Below are positions 1 to 9,396 of a stretch of DNA of 64,000 bases, in pieces. The notes under the pieces were generated by a model. The model worked only from the letters and a program-made list of their open reading frames with translations, made no database searches and was not told where the DNA came from. Made by a program: the position numbers and the translations under genes. Source of the DNA: Pseudomonas syringae CC1557 (GTDB lineage: Bacteria > Pseudomonadota > Gammaproteobacteria > Pseudomonadales > Pseudomonadaceae); contig NZ_CP007014.1 of assembly GCF_000452705.1 (NCBI RefSeq), positions 5,635,001-5,699,000 of the forward strand, in the 5' to 3' direction. Each line of letters opens with the position of its first letter. Positions within the stretch are counted from its first letter, which is position 1.

Positions 1-946
1 GATCGCTGACCCACTGGGCAGTCGTCCTGAATACCGTGACCTGACGGATCAGAGGGATCAGCTCGGCACGATGAGCAACGCGCAGATTGTTGCCGAGGAA
101 GCGCGGATCGTCCGCCCACTGCGGATGACCCGCCACCTCGGCAAATTTCCTGAACTGACCGTCATTACCCACGGTGAGGATCAGGTCCCCGTCAGCCGTC
201 GGGAAGCTCTGATAGGGCACGATATTCGGATGAGCATTACCGAGCCGCCCAGGTGATACGCCGGTAGTCAGGTAATTCATCGCCTGATTGGCCAGGCAGG
301 CGACCTGTACATCCAGCAGGGCCATATCAATGCATTGCCCGATCCCGCTTTGATCGCGATGGGCCAGGGCAGCAAGAATCGCCGTCGTCGAATACAACCC
401 GGTCAGAATATCGGTCAGCGCCACGCCGACTTTCACCGGGCCAGCCCCCTCTTCACCCTCCGGCAAACCGGTAAGGCTCATCAGGCCGCCAAGCGCCTGA
501 ATCATGAAGTCATACCCCGGACGCCTGGCATAAGGACCGCTTTGCCCGAACCCGGTGATGGAGCAATAGATAAGCCGCGGATTGATCACCTTCAGCGAGA
601 GGTAATCCAGCCCATAGGCCGCCAACCCACCGACCTTGAAGTTTTCAATGACAATATCGGACTTCGCTGCCAGCTCCCTCACCAGCTTCTGCCCCTCAGG
701 ACGCGTGAAATCAATGGTGACTGACTGCTTATTGCGATTGGCCGACAGGTAATAGGCGGCCTCGGTGGTATCCCGCCCGGCTGCATCGCGCAGGAACGGC
801 GGCCCCCACGCGCGAGTATCATCGCCGCAACCAGGACGCTCGACCTTGATCACGTCAGCCCCCAGATCCGCCAGTATCTGCCCGGCCCAGGGTCCGGCCA
901 GCACTCGCGAGAGGTCCAGCACCCTGATGTGTGAAAGCGCGCCCAT
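1..946 (-). CDS. gcdG: CaiB/BaiF family CoA-transferase, probable succinyl-CoA:glutarate CoA-transferase (3' end outside window)
   Basis: Reading the minus strand from the ATG at 946 gives an open frame to the window edge, starting MGALSHIRVLDLSRVLAGP, the typical N-terminus of class III (CaiB/BaiF) CoA-transferases. Next come the ADLGADVIKVERP segment, the YYLSANRNKQS segment and a GYDFMIQALGGLMSLTG segment, in family order. These enzymes move CoA between carboxylic acids through an aspartyl-CoA thioester. A strong AAGGAGG ribosome binding site precedes the start, and the gene begins 12 bases after the stop of the glutaryl-CoA dehydrogenase gene, so the two are very likely one operon. The neighbour suggests that it activates glutarate to glutaryl-CoA; that substrate is inferred from context. 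About 315 codons are visible of the roughly 400 usual for the family; the C-terminus is missing because of the window boundary. Confidence 0.88.
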   Translation of the reverse strand, partial: MGALSHIRVLDLSRVLAGPWAGQILADLGADVIKVERPGCGDDTRAWGPPFLRDAAGRDTTEAAYYLSANRNKQSVTIDFTRPEGQKLVRELAAKSDIVIENFKVGGLAAYGLDYLSLKVINPRLIYCSITGFGQSGPYARRPGYDFMIQALGGLMSLTGLPEGEEGAGPVKVGVALTDILTGLYSTTAILAALAHRDQSGIGQCIDMALLDVQVACLANQAMNYLTTGVSPGRLGNAHPNIVPYQSFPTADGDLILTVGNDGQFRKFAEVAGHPQWADDPRFLGNNLRVAHRAELIPLIRQVTVFRTTAQWVSD

Positions 947-958
947 ACCCAGCCCTCC

Positions 959-2140
959 TTAATAGAAAGCCTGAATACCGGTCTGCGCCCGCCCGAGGAT
1001 CAACGCATGCACGTCATGCGTCCCTTCATAGGTATTCACAACTTCGAGGTTGACCAGATGCCTGGCGATGCCGAACTCGTCCGAGATGCCATTACCGCCC
1101 AGCATGTCGCGAGCCAGACGGGCGATATCCAGCGACTTGCCGCACGAGTTGCGCTTCATGATCGAAGTGATCTCGACCGCCGCCGTGCCTTCATCCTTCA
1201 TGCGCCCCAATCGCAAGCAACCTTGCAGGGCCAGAGTAATCTCGGTCTGCATGTCCGCGAGCTTTTTCTGGATCAACTGATTGGCCGCCAGCGGGCGCCC
1301 GAACTGTTTGCGATCAAGGGTGTACTGCCGCGCGGTGTGCCAGCAGAACTCCGCAGCACCCAGCGCGCCCCAGGAAATGCCGTACCGCGCCGAATTGAGG
1401 CAGGTAAACGGGCCTTTGAGACCCCGCACGTCCGGGAAGATGTTCTCTTCCGGCACGAACACGTTGTCCATGACAATCTCGCCAGTGATCGACGCGCGCA
1501 GCCCGACCTTGCCATGAATGGCCGGCGCACTCAGCCCCGCCCAACCCTTCTCCAATACAAAACCACGGATATCTCCCGCATCATCCTTGGCCCATACGAC
1601 AAATACGTCGGCAATCGGGCTGTTGGTGATCCACATCTTGCTGCCGCTCAAGCGATAGCCGCCCTCAACGCTTCGAGCACGGGTGATCATCGCACCCGGG
1701 TCGGAGCCATGGTCAGGCTCGGTCAGGCCGAAGCAGCCGATCCATTCGCCAGAAGCCAGTTTTGGCAGGTACTTCTCTTTCTGGGCCTGCGTACCGAACT
1801 CATTGATCGGCACCATCACCAGCGAGGACTGCACACTCATCATTGACCGATAGCCCGAATCGATACGCTCGACTTCACGAGCGATTAACCCGTAACACAC
1901 GTAATTCAGACCACTGCCGCCGAACTCTTCCGGGATGGTCGCCCCCAGCAGCCCCACCTCGCCCATCTCGCGAAAGATGGCCGGGTCGGTTTTCTCGTGA
2001 CGAAAGGCTTCAAGTACGCGCGGGGCCAGCTTGCTCTGGGCGAACTGCTCGGCAGTGTCGCGAACCATGCGCTCTTCTTCAGTGAGCTGCTGATCCAGCA
2101 ACAATGGATCGATCCAGTTAAAGCTTGCCTTGCCGCCCAT
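959..2140 (-). CDS. gcdH: Glutaryl-CoA dehydrogenase
   Basis: A 393-residue acyl-CoA dehydrogenase with the normal three-part layout: helical N-terminal domain, central beta domain with [15 protein letters not shown] around residues 136-151, and a C-terminal helical domain. The C-terminal [13 protein letters not shown] segment carries the catalytic base Glu372 in the position used by glutaryl-CoA dehydrogenases. The enzyme oxidises and decarboxylates glutaryl-CoA to crotonyl-CoA and passes electrons to electron-transfer flavoprotein, a late step of lysine and glutarate breakdown. It is the first gene of an operon with the CoA-transferase at 1-946 and diverges from a LysR activator gene. Length matches the family. 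It could be another short-chain acyl-CoA dehydrogenase, but the motif context and neighbours favour this call. Confidence 0.93.
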   Translation of the reverse strand: MGGKASFNWIDPLLLDQQLTEEERMVRDTAEQFAQSKLAPRVLEAFRHEKTDPAIFREMGEVGLLGATIPEEFGGSGLNYVCYGLIAREVERIDSGYRSMMSVQSSLVMVPINEFGTQAQKEKYLPKLASGEWIGCFGLTEPDHGSDPGAMITRARSVEGGYRLSGSKMWITNSPIADVFVVWAKDDAGDIRGFVLEKGWAGLSAPAIHGKVGLRASITGEIVMDNVFVPEENIFPDVRGLKGPFTCLNSARYGISWGALGAAEFCWHTARQYTLDRKQFGRPLAANQLIQKKLADMQTEITLALQGCLRLGRMKDEGTAAVEITSIMKRNSCGKSLDIARLARDMLGGNGISDEFGIARHLVNLEVVNTYEGTHDVHALILGRAQTGIQAFY

Positions 2141-2208
2141 ATTTGCTCCTCACGCCCGTTCGAAATGTTATGGACTGATCCTAGCCCCGGCTCAGCCCCT
2201 CGACAAAC

Positions 2209-2225
2209 GAGGTTTTATCAACCTC
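2209..2225. promoter_or_regulatory. Candidate LysR operator between gcdH and gcdR
   Basis: A perfect 6-bp inverted repeat, GAGGTT-N5-AACCTC, lies in the 155-bp divergent promoter region, 69 bp upstream of the gcdH start and 71 bp upstream of the regulator start. LysR regulators normally bind short interrupted palindromes in this position. The palindrome is seen directly; its use as the operator is inferred. Confidence 0.4.
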
Positions 2226-2295
2226 TTGTGCTAATTTCTCACTTCGTGATCTTCAATACCGCACTACAACATAAGAACCAGTGAGAAGAAGGTAT

Positions 2296-3204
2296 ATGAG
2301 ACGCAAGATACCCAGCACTACCGCGCTGGTGAGTTTCGAGGCCGCCGCGCGACACGAAAGCTTTACCAAAGCCGCCAATGAGCTGTCCCTGACGCAAGGC
2401 GCCATCTGCCGACAGATTGGCGGGCTGGAGGAGTACCTCGGCGTGGAACTGTTCCGACGTTCCCGAAGAGGCGTGAAGCTGACTGAAGCAGGCCTTTCCT
2501 ACAGCCGTCGTGTTGCCCTGCAACTGGATGCCGTCGAGCGCGATACGCTATCGATCATGGGCCAGCAAGGTGCCAACGCTATCGAGCTGGCTGTGGTTCC
2601 CACGTTTGGCACGCAATGGTTATTGCCGCGTCTGAAAGACTTCCAGCTGAAGCATCCTGACGTCACGGTTCACCTGACCAATCGCACCAGGCCCTTCCTG
2701 TTCGCTGACACCCACTTCGATGCCGCCATCTATTTTGGCGATGCCGACTGGTCCGGCACCGAGTCGCATCGGTTGATGGGCGAGAACTCCATGCCGGTGT
2801 GCAGCCCGTCTTTGCTGAAAGGTCGAGACAGTCTGTCGGCAGGCGAACTGGCCGAGTTGCCGCTGCTGCAACAAACCACCCGTCCCTACGCCTGGCGCCA
2901 GTGGTTCAACGCGCAGGGCCTCGACGTGCCGCGCGACATGACCGGGCCTCGTTATGAGCTGTTTTCGATGCTGGCTCAGGCAGCCATGCACGAGATGGGT
3001 GTAGCACTGATTCCGCCCTTCCTTATCCAGCGCGAGCTGCATGAACAGCGCCTGGTGATTGCCAATACACGTTCGTTACCCAGCAACAAGGCTTACCACC
3101 TGATGATTCCCGAACGCAAAGTGGAGTCGGCGTCACTGACCGCGTTTCGAGACTGGCTGGTCGATCAGGCCCAAGATTACAGACTGCCTAAAAATAACGC
3201 CTGA
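2296..3204 (+). CDS. gcdR: LysR family transcriptional activator of the glutarate operon (GcdR-like)
   Basis: The frame gives a LysR protein of 302 residues from the ATG at 2296, which has an AGAAGG ribosome binding site five bases upstream. A GTG at 2281 would add five residues but has no such site. The N-terminal winged helix (STTALVSFEAAARHESFTK to about residue 60) is followed by a periplasmic-binding-protein-like effector domain. The GcvA-type pattern SFEAAARHESFTKAANELS and QIGGLEEYLGVELF is clear. It is transcribed away from gcdH, the normal arrangement for a LysR activator of its neighbour. In P. putida a LysR protein beside gcdH-gcdG has been named GcdR and responds to glutarate; the assignment here rests on that synteny. 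Confidence 0.82.
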   Translation: MRRKIPSTTALVSFEAAARHESFTKAANELSLTQGAICRQIGGLEEYLGVELFRRSRRGVKLTEAGLSYSRRVALQLDAVERDTLSIMGQQGANAIELAVVPTFGTQWLLPRLKDFQLKHPDVTVHLTNRTRPFLFADTHFDAAIYFGDADWSGTESHRLMGENSMPVCSPSLLKGRDSLSAGELAELPLLQQTTRPYAWRQWFNAQGLDVPRDMTGPRYELFSMLAQAAMHEMGVALIPPFLIQRELHEQRLVIANTRSLPSNKAYHLMIPERKVESASLTAFRDWLVDQAQDYRLPKNNA

Positions 3205-3637
3205 CCCTACTGAAAAGGTAGTGAAGCTAAAAATAACCCTACAGATATAACGTTATGTCGCTTTGAAATAACTCACAGAAAAAACCATGCCCCGGTTCAT
3301 AACCCAATAAATACTAGGTAATTCGCAGGGTTTTCTCTGTTTTTCAGATTTCAGCCAAAAAATGTCTATCACCTGCTTTCCGTAATGAATATCCCCCTTA
3401 CCCTTGCAAACAAAGGCTCATAGCGGTTATCTGCGACAATAGGTCACGGTGTGACTTGTAGTTACTCTATAGTTTTATTACAGGATGTATTGAAGCCCAC
3501 AAACTTCGCCTGCAAAATGCTCCGCGCCCGCTTGAGCAGGCGTGCTGATTGGCCAAGCCAGCCGCACAAGCGGCAGTGCACTGGTATTTACCAACAATAA
3601 AAAAACCAACGATAAAAAATCGCGCAGGAGATTTGTC
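3205..3637. other. Intergenic region with pnt promoter; AT-rich, two short palindromes
   Basis: This 433-bp gap before pntAA is much richer in A and T than the flanking genes, as expected of promoter DNA. It holds a 10-bp palindrome ATAACGTTAT at 3247-3256 and a GTCAC-GGT-GTGAC palindrome at 3443-3455. The second lies about 180 bp before the pntAA start and could be a regulator site. No open frame with gene-like composition was seen. The ribosome binding site of pntAA is CAGGAG at 3625-3630. Confidence 0.5.
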
Positions 3638-4759
3638 GTGCACATTGGTGTTCCCCTCGAAACCCAGACACGCGAAACCCGGGTGGCTGCCACGCCGGAA
3701 ACCATCAAAAAGCTGATCAGCCAGGGACACAGCGTTACCGTACAAAGCGGAGCCGGGGTTCATGCCAGTTTTCCGGACAGCGCTTATGAAGCAGCAGGCG
3801 CGGCCATTGGCAGCGCGAACGAGGCGTACGCGAGTGAGGTGATCCTCAGAGTCGTGGCCCCGGACGATAACGAACTGGCCCTGATCAAGAGCGGCTCGGT
3901 GCTCATCGGCATGCTCAACCCGTTCAACAGCGAACTGATCAGCAAGATGGCCGAACGCGGCATTACCGCTTTCGCTCTGGAAGCGGCGCCGCGCACCTCT
4001 CGTGCGCAGAGCCTCGACGTGCTTTCCTCCCAAGCCAACATCGCGGGCTACAAGGCCGTATTACTCGCCGCGCATCACTACCCGCGCTTTATGCCAATGC
4101 TGATGACAGCGGCGGGCACCGTCAAAGCAGCACGCGTGCTGATTCTCGGTGCAGGCGTGGCCGGTCTGCAGGCGATTGCGACGGCTAAACGGCTCGGCGC
4201 GGTGGTCGAAGCGTCGGATGTGCGACCGGCCGTTAAAGAGCAGATCGAATCGCTGGGTGCCAAATTCATTGATGTTCCGTACGAGACCGATGAAGAGCGC
4301 GAGTGCGCCGAAGGTGTCGGCGGCTATGCGCGCCCGATGCCCGTCAGCTGGATGCAGCGCCAGGCCGCCGCCGTTCACGAGAAAGCCAGGCTGGCGGACA
4401 TTGTGATCACCACTGCGCTCATCCCGGGCCGCAAGGCACCGGTTCTGCTCAGCGCCGAGACCGTGGCCCAGATGAAGCCCGGCTCGGTGGTGATCGACCT
4501 TGCGGCCGCACAAGGCGGCAACTGCCCGCTGACCGTTGCCGATCAGGTGATCGTCGAGCATGGCGTCACCCTCGTCGGGCACACCAATCTGCCCGCATTG
4601 GTTGCCGCCGATGCGTCTGCGCTCTACGCCCGCAACCTGCTGGATTTCATGAAGCTGCTGTTCGACAAGGACGGCATATTCTCGATCAACCTCGAAGACG
4701 ACATCGTCGCCGCGTGCCTGATGTGCCGCGACGGACACGTCGTCCGCAAAAACGGCTGA
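3638..4759 (+). CDS. pntAA: NAD(P) transhydrogenase subunit alpha part 1 (NAD(H)-binding domain I)
   Basis: This is the NAD(H)-binding, alanine-dehydrogenase-like domain of the proton-pumping transhydrogenase. The start is taken as the GTG at 3638 ([20 protein letters not shown]), eight bases after an AGGAG site; the frame is open further upstream, but that extension does not look like protein. It gives 373 residues. The Rossmann fingerprint [18 protein letters not shown] and the following VEASDVRP are clear, as is the conserved [16 protein letters not shown] segment. As in many proteobacteria, the E. coli PntA chain is split into two genes, this one and the 107-residue membrane part that follows after 10 bases. 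The complex uses proton motive force to make NADPH from NADH and NADP+ at the inner membrane. Confidence 0.95.
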   Translation: MHIGVPLETQTRETRVAATPETIKKLISQGHSVTVQSGAGVHASFPDSAYEAAGAAIGSANEAYASEVILRVVAPDDNELALIKSGSVLIGMLNPFNSELISKMAERGITAFALEAAPRTSRAQSLDVLSSQANIAGYKAVLLAAHHYPRFMPMLMTAAGTVKAARVLILGAGVAGLQAIATAKRLGAVVEASDVRPAVKEQIESLGAKFIDVPYETDEERECAEGVGGYARPMPVSWMQRQAAAVHEKARLADIVITTALIPGRKAPVLLSAETVAQMKPGSVVIDLAAAQGGNCPLTVADQVIVEHGVTLVGHTNLPALVAADASALYARNLLDFMKLLFDKDGIFSINLEDDIVAACLMCRDGHVVRKNG

Positions 4760-4769
4760 GGACATACCC

Positions 4770-5093
4770 ATGGAAGAGTTTATTTCCCCCGGCGTCTACA
4801 ACCTGATCATTTTCGTACTGGCCATCTATGTCGGCTACCACGTGGTCTGGAACGTTACGCCCGCGCTGCACACCCCCCTGATGGCCGTTACCAATGCGAT
4901 CTCCGCGATTGTGATCGTCGGTGCAATGCTTGCCGCCGCCCTGACTGTCACGCCTCTGGGCAAGACCATGGGCACATTGGCCGTCGCGCTGGCGGCAGTG
5001 AATGTATTTGGCGGATTTCTGGTCACTCGGCGAATGCTTGAGATGTTCAGGAAGAAGGCACCCAAAGCGAAAGACGAGGTGCCCAAGTCATGA
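4770..5093 (+). CDS. pntAB: NAD(P) transhydrogenase subunit alpha part 2 (membrane part)
   Basis: A 107-residue hydrophobic protein with three to four predicted membrane helices: [21 protein letters not shown], then a segment around residues 30-60 ([20 protein letters not shown]), then about 65-90. It corresponds to the C-terminal membrane domain of the fused E. coli PntA. It ends with a short charged tail ([14 protein letters not shown]) and overlaps the pntB start by four bases (ATGA), so translation is probably coupled. The [14 protein letters not shown] segment is strongly conserved in the family. Confidence 0.93.
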   Translation: MEEFISPGVYNLIIFVLAIYVGYHVVWNVTPALHTPLMAVTNAISAIVIVGAMLAAALTVTPLGKTMGTLAVALAAVNVFGGFLVTRRMLEMFRKKAPKAKDEVPKS

Positions 5094-6544
5094 GCATGAA
5101 TCTGGTCACGCTGTTGTACCTGATCGCTTCGATCTGCTTCATTCAAGCGCTCAAGGGCTTGTCGCACCCGACCACCTCACGCCGCGGCAATCTGTTCGGC
5201 ATGCTCGGTATGGGCCTGGCGGTCATCACCACGATCGGTCTGGTATTCAAGCTGGCGGCCCTGTCGACAGCGGAAGGTTCCAGCGCGGGCATCGGCTACA
5301 TCGTGGTCGGTCTGCTGGTGGGCGGTACGGCGGGCTCGATCATGGCCAAGCGTGTCGAGATGACCAAGATGCCGGAGCTGGTGGCGTTCATGCACAGCAT
5401 GATCGGTCTGGCAGCGGTGTTCATTGCCATCGCCGCCGTGGTCGAGCCGCAATCACTGGGCATCGTGCGCCACCTCGGCGACTCCATTCCGGCGGGCAAT
5501 CGTCTCGAGCTGTTTCTTGGTGCCGCCATTGGCGCAATCACCTTCTCCGGTTCAGTGATCGCCTTCGGCAAGCTGTCGGGCAAGTACAAATTCCGCCTGT
5601 TCCAAGGCGCACCGGTACAGTTTCCGGGGCAGCATAAACTGAATCTGGTCCTGGGCCTTGCCACGCTGTTCTTCGGCCTGACCTTCATGTTCACCGGTAG
5701 CCTCCCCGCCTTTGCGATCATGTTGGCACTGGCTTTCGCGATTGGCATACTGCTGATCATTCCGATTGGCGGCGCCGACATGCCGGTCGTGGTCTCGATG
5801 CTCAACAGCTACTCAGGCTGGGCGGCGGCGGGTATCGGCTTTTCGCTGAACAATTCGATGCTGATCATTGCCGGTTCGCTGGTGGGTTCGTCGGGTGCGA
5901 TCCTTTCTTACATCATGTGCAAGGCGATGAACCGCTCCTTCTTCAATGTGATCGGGGGCGGCTTCGGCGGCGCAACGGCGTCGGCAGGCCCGGCGGGGGC
6001 GAAGGAGGCACGCCCGGTGAAGTCCGGTTCGGCAGACGACGCAACCTTTCTCCTGACCAACGCCGACACGGTGATCATCGTGCCGGGTTATGGCCTGGCG
6101 GTGGCTCGCGCGCAGCATGCGCTCAAGGAGCTGACGGAAAAGCTGGTGCATCGCGGCGTCACTGTGAAGTACGCCATTCACCCGGTGGCTGGACGCATGC
6201 CGGGGCACATGAACGTCCTGCTGGCCGAAGCAGAAGTGCCCTACGATCAGGTGTTCGAGATGGACGACATCAACTCCGAATTCGGTCAGGCCGACGTGGT
6301 GCTGGTGCTCGGCGCCAATGACGTGGTCAACCCGGCGGCCAAGAACGATCCGAAGTCACCGATTGCCGGGATGCCGATTCTGGAAGCCTTCAAGGCTAGG
6401 ACCATCATCGTCAACAAGCGCTCGATGGCCAGCGGTTACGCAGGGCTGGATAACGAGCTGTTCTATCTGGACAAGACCATGATGGTGTTCGGAGACGCCA
6501 AAAAGGTGATCGAGGACATGGTGAAGGCTGTCGAAAACACCTAG
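5090..6544 (+). CDS. pntB: NAD(P) transhydrogenase subunit beta
   Basis: A 484-residue protein with an N-terminal membrane domain of about eight to nine helices (residues 1 to about 285) and a C-terminal NADP(H)-binding domain III. That domain shows [18 protein letters not shown] near residues 330-345 and the [18 protein letters not shown] segment that closes over NADP. Length matches PntB (E. coli 462). The start overlaps the pntAB stop by ATGA; a second ATG two codons later (5096) is also possible. The gene ends the operon, with a rho-independent terminator 20 bases downstream. Confidence 0.95.
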   Translation: MSMNLVTLLYLIASICFIQALKGLSHPTTSRRGNLFGMLGMGLAVITTIGLVFKLAALSTAEGSSAGIGYIVVGLLVGGTAGSIMAKRVEMTKMPELVAFMHSMIGLAAVFIAIAAVVEPQSLGIVRHLGDSIPAGNRLELFLGAAIGAITFSGSVIAFGKLSGKYKFRLFQGAPVQFPGQHKLNLVLGLATLFFGLTFMFTGSLPAFAIMLALAFAIGILLIIPIGGADMPVVVSMLNSYSGWAAAGIGFSLNNSMLIIAGSLVGSSGAILSYIMCKAMNRSFFNVIGGGFGGATASAGPAGAKEARPVKSGSADDATFLLTNADTVIIVPGYGLAVARAQHALKELTEKLVHRGVTVKYAIHPVAGRMPGHMNVLLAEAEVPYDQVFEMDDINSEFGQADVVLVLGANDVVNPAAKNDPKSPIAGMPILEAFKARTIIVNKRSMASGYAGLDNELFYLDKTMMVFGDAKKVIEDMVKAVENT

Positions 6545-6563
6545 CCTGCTCTTGTGCAAGCCG

Positions 6564-6595
6564 AGCCCCGGCGTCCTGGACGAGCGGGGCTTTTT
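6564..6595 (+). terminator. Rho-independent terminator of the pnt operon
   Basis: A 7-bp stem AGCCCCG/CGGGGCT with a 14-base loop is followed at once by TTTTT, 20 bases after the pntB stop. Confidence 0.8.
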
Positions 6596-6725
6596 ACATT
6601 TCATGCAACAGTGTTTTGTACTGAGAGCCGCCAATCAGAGCCCTCAAATGCGACCTTGGTAGCAGGACGAAGCCCGTCCAACGCTCTAGACTTGTCGCTT
6701 TGCTTCCAACCCCGAGACAGACCCC

Positions 6726-8219
6726 ATGTACCGTGACCGTATCCGCCTGCCCTCCCTGATGAGCAAGGTTATGAGCGCAGCCGATGCTGCCGCCATGATT
6801 GAAGACGGCATGACCGTCGGCATGAGTGGCTTCACCCGCGCAGGTGAAGCCAAGGCCGTGCCCCATGCACTGGCTGAACGCGCCAAAGTGACGCCCCTGA
6901 AGATCAGCCTGATGACCGGCGCCAGCCTGGGCAATGACCTGGACAAGCAACTGACGGAGTCCGGCGTCCTGTCGCGGCGCATGCCCTTTCAGGTCGACAG
7001 CACGCTACGCAAGGCAATTAACAATGGCACGGTGATGTTCATCGACCAGCATCTGTCTGACACCGTGGAAATGCTGCGCAACCGGCAGATCAAAGCGGTG
7101 GACCTGGCAGTGATCGAATGCGTAGCGATCACCGAAGAAGGCCATCTGGTGCTCAGCACCTCCGTCGGCAACTCGGCCAGCTTCGCGATTCTCGCCAAAC
7201 AGGTCATCGTGGAAATCAACCTGTCCCAGCCGCTGGAGCTGGAAGGCCTGCATGACATCTATATTCCCAGCTACCGCCCTACGCGTCTGCCGATCCCGGT
7301 GCTGGAAGCCGATTCACGCATCGGCAGCCATGCGGTGAAGATCGACCCGGCGAAGATCGTCGGCATCGTCATCAGCAATCAGCCAGACTCACCATCCACC
7401 GTCACGCCGCCAGACGCCGACACCCAGGCCATCGCCAACCATCTGGTGGAGTTCTTCAAGAACGAAGTGCGCGAAGACCGTCTCACCGACAAGCTGATGC
7501 CTCTGCAAGCGGGGATTGGCAACATCGCCAACGCAGTGATGCACGGCTTGCTGGCATCACCGTTCACCGACTTGACCATGTATTCCGAAGTGCTGCAGGA
7601 CTCGACATTCGACCTGTTCGATGCTGGCAAACTGAGTTTCGCGTCGGGCAGCTCGATGACCCTGTCAGCGGCCAAACACGCGGAAGTCTTTGCCGACTTC
7701 AATCGCTACAAATCGAGGCTGGTGCTGCGCCCGCAGGAGATTTCCAATCATCCGGAGGTCATCCGTCGCCTGGGGATCATTGGCATCAATACCGCGCTGG
7801 AATTCGACCTGTATGGCAACGTGAACTCTACCCACATTTGCGGCACGCGAATGATGAACGGTATCGGTGGCTCCGGGGACTTCTCACGCAACGCGCATTT
7901 GGCGATCTTCGTCACCAAATCGATAGCGAAGGGCGGCGCGATTTCCAGCGTTGTGCCCATGGTCAGTCATGTCGACCACACCGAGCATGACGTCGACATT
8001 CTGGTCACCGAACAGGGCCTGGCTGATTTACGTGGTTTGGCACCCCGCGAACGCGCGCGGGTGATCATCGATAACTGCGTTCATCCGTCCTATCGAGACG
8101 CCCTGAACGCCTATTTCAATGCCGCCTGCGCGATCGGCGGGCACACGCCGCACATCCTTCGCGAAGCACTGAGTTGGCACATCAACCTGGAAGAAACCGG
8201 GCGGATGCTGGCTGACTGA
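6726..8219 (+). CDS. Acetyl-CoA hydrolase / succinyl-CoA:acetate CoA-transferase family protein
   Basis: A 497-residue class I CoA-transferase of the Ach1/Cat1/ScpC/AarC type. The N-terminal half shows the GMTVGMSGFTRAGEAKAVPHAL nucleotide-site region. The active-site stretch LTMYSEVLQDSTFDLFDAG carries the glutamate that forms the glutamyl-CoA intermediate in AarC-like enzymes. The GIGNIANAV and TSVGNSASF segments are also typical. Members either hydrolyse acetyl-CoA slowly or, more often, transfer CoA between succinyl-CoA, acetate and propionate, so the name hydrolase is historical. The gene stands alone, with the pnt terminator upstream and a 320-bp gap downstream. It probably helps in using or detoxifying acetate; the exact acyl substrates cannot be read from sequence. 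Confidence 0.88.
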   Translation: MYRDRIRLPSLMSKVMSAADAAAMIEDGMTVGMSGFTRAGEAKAVPHALAERAKVTPLKISLMTGASLGNDLDKQLTESGVLSRRMPFQVDSTLRKAINNGTVMFIDQHLSDTVEMLRNRQIKAVDLAVIECVAITEEGHLVLSTSVGNSASFAILAKQVIVEINLSQPLELEGLHDIYIPSYRPTRLPIPVLEADSRIGSHAVKIDPAKIVGIVISNQPDSPSTVTPPDADTQAIANHLVEFFKNEVREDRLTDKLMPLQAGIGNIANAVMHGLLASPFTDLTMYSEVLQDSTFDLFDAGKLSFASGSSMTLSAAKHAEVFADFNRYKSRLVLRPQEISNHPEVIRRLGIIGINTALEFDLYGNVNSTHICGTRMMNGIGGSGDFSRNAHLAIFVTKSIAKGGAISSVVPMVSHVDHTEHDVDILVTEQGLADLRGLAPRERARVIIDNCVHPSYRDALNAYFNAACAIGGHTPHILREALSWHINLEETGRMLAD

Positions 8220-8539
8220 ACAGGACAGTTGGAAGTGAACACAACCCTTTCTGTTTAACTGTCAGCGTTGGCTGATCGGCATTTCAAAAAACTGTACTGC
8301 TGTACCGGTCGCAAAACAGCCTAAAACTGCGAAAAACACCACAATCGAGCACAAAACGCACCACAAAAGTGCTGACCGGTACAGTTGCCCCATTTATGAA
8401 CAAAACAGTGGCCGATCACAGTTAACTGAACCCTCACAATACAGATGAACTGTGCCTATGGAAGCTGTACACGAGCGAGGAGAATGGGCACCAGTCAAGC
8501 AACTCACTAATCCCGCCACAAGCGGAAGGAAGTCACACC
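8220..8539. promoter_or_regulatory. Intergenic region with repeated CTGTAC-type half-sites before a DUF1127 gene
   Basis: The 320-bp gap has no convincing gene. It contains two adjacent copies of CTGTACNG at 8292-8307 (CTGTACTG then CTGTACCG, an 8-bp direct repeat) and an inverted copy CGGTACAG at 8377-8384. CACAGTTAACTG follows at 8418-8429, and a further AACTGTGCC lies just upstream. Related octamers (CAGTACAG at 8888, CAGCACAG at 8918) occur before the DUF2388 genes. Arrays like this resemble sites of GntR/MocR-type regulators, but the protein that binds is unknown. Confidence 0.45.
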
Positions 8540-8755
8540 ATGGAACGTACACTCAGTTCCGATCTGTTCAGCGAAAGCACCGTCAACACCGCAAAATCTT
8601 CTCTGCCTCTGCGCGCATTCGCCAACCTGATGCTCTGGCAGCGTCGTCTGTCCAGCCGCCATCAACTGGCCCGTCTGGATGCACGCTTGCTGGCTGACGC
8701 CGGTATCAGCGAATCCCAGCGTTATGAAGAGCTGAGCAAGCCGTTCTGGCGCTAA
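8540..8755 (+). CDS. DUF1127 domain small protein
   Basis: A 71-residue basic protein. Its C-terminal half (about residues 30-71, LWQRRLSSRHQLARLDARLL then ADAGISESQRYEELSKPFWR) is a classic DUF1127 (YjiS-like) domain. These are short Arg-rich proteins; some members in alpha-proteobacteria affect RNA turnover and phosphate or carbon responses, but no function is established for this one. A good AAGGAAG ribosome binding site precedes the ATG and a strong terminator follows, so it is a single-gene transcript. The upstream CTGTAC-type sites suggest tight transcriptional control. Confidence 0.85.
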   Translation: MERTLSSDLFSESTVNTAKSSLPLRAFANLMLWQRRLSSRHQLARLDARLLADAGISESQRYEELSKPFWR

Positions 8756-8819
8756 TTTAGCGCTCGCTGGTCACAAGCCCAAAGGCTTCCCGCCAGCAAC
8801 CCGAATTGCTTTATACAAG

Positions 8820-8848
8820 ACCCGTCTCAGGCAACCGAGACGGGTTTT
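8820..8848 (+). terminator. Rho-independent terminator after the DUF1127 gene
   Basis: A perfect 9-bp stem ACCCGTCTC/GAGACGGGT with an 8-base loop is followed by TTTT. It starts 65 bases after the stop codon. The rest of the 8756-9070 gap holds promoter-like DNA (TATACT at 8958-8963) and two further CAGNACAG octamers. Confidence 0.88.
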
Positions 8849-9070
8849 GTCGTTCCTGGGTGAGGCTTTTGCTGTGCCTAGCCAAAGCAGTACAGTTATC
8901 CTTGTTTTAAAAATCAGCAGCACAGTTACGGGTTAGCAGTAACCAATTTACTTTCCCTATACTCAGTCATCATGACAGCGCTCTGCCGGTGGGATAGTCT
9001 AGCGCTCTACATCAGCCCTTTGGCTTCGCAAGCAGCCTGTGCCCCTTTGTCTCCAAGATGGAATTCAATC

Positions 9071-9388
9071 ATGTCTCTGCTCCGTACCCTTGGCGCTGCC
9101 TTCCTGTTGACCGCTGCAGCAGGCGCCAATGCCTCCAGCTTTATTGTGACCACTGATGCTGTGGTCGATGCAGTCAACGCTTCTACCCGTGCCACGTCCA
9201 ATGTGTCTTCGTCCCTGAAGGACGACAAAATCGTCCTCGCTGCACGTGATGATGCGGCCAGTTTTGTCGCCAGCTCCGGCGAGATCCGCAGCGCTCGTCT
9301 GGAAGGTGCCTTGCAGCACATCCGTCAGCAACTGCCGGAACTGCAAGCAACCGACGGTCAACTGGCTCAGGCCATCCTGGCCATCTGA
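9071..9388 (+). CDS. Exported DUF2388 protein, copy 1
   Basis: The start is the ATG at 9071, because it gives a clean signal peptide (MSLLRTLGAAFLLTAAAGANA, cleavage near residue 21); the longer upstream frame does not. The mature part of about 84 residues carries the DUF2388 core: STRATSNVSSSLKDDKIVLA, ARDDAASFVASSGEIRSARL and a C-terminal LEGALQHIRQ..QLAQAILAI helix. This is the first of three tandem paralogs with the shared pattern K-V/L-I-x-A-x-D-D-A-A-x-[FY]-[VI]-A-S. The function of the family is unknown; an extracytoplasmic location is predicted. The ribosome binding site is weak. Confidence 0.86.
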   Translation: MSLLRTLGAAFLLTAAAGANASSFIVTTDAVVDAVNASTRATSNVSSSLKDDKIVLAARDDAASFVASSGEIRSARLEGALQHIRQQLPELQATDGQLAQAILAI

Positions 9389-9396
9389 TACGTTGC

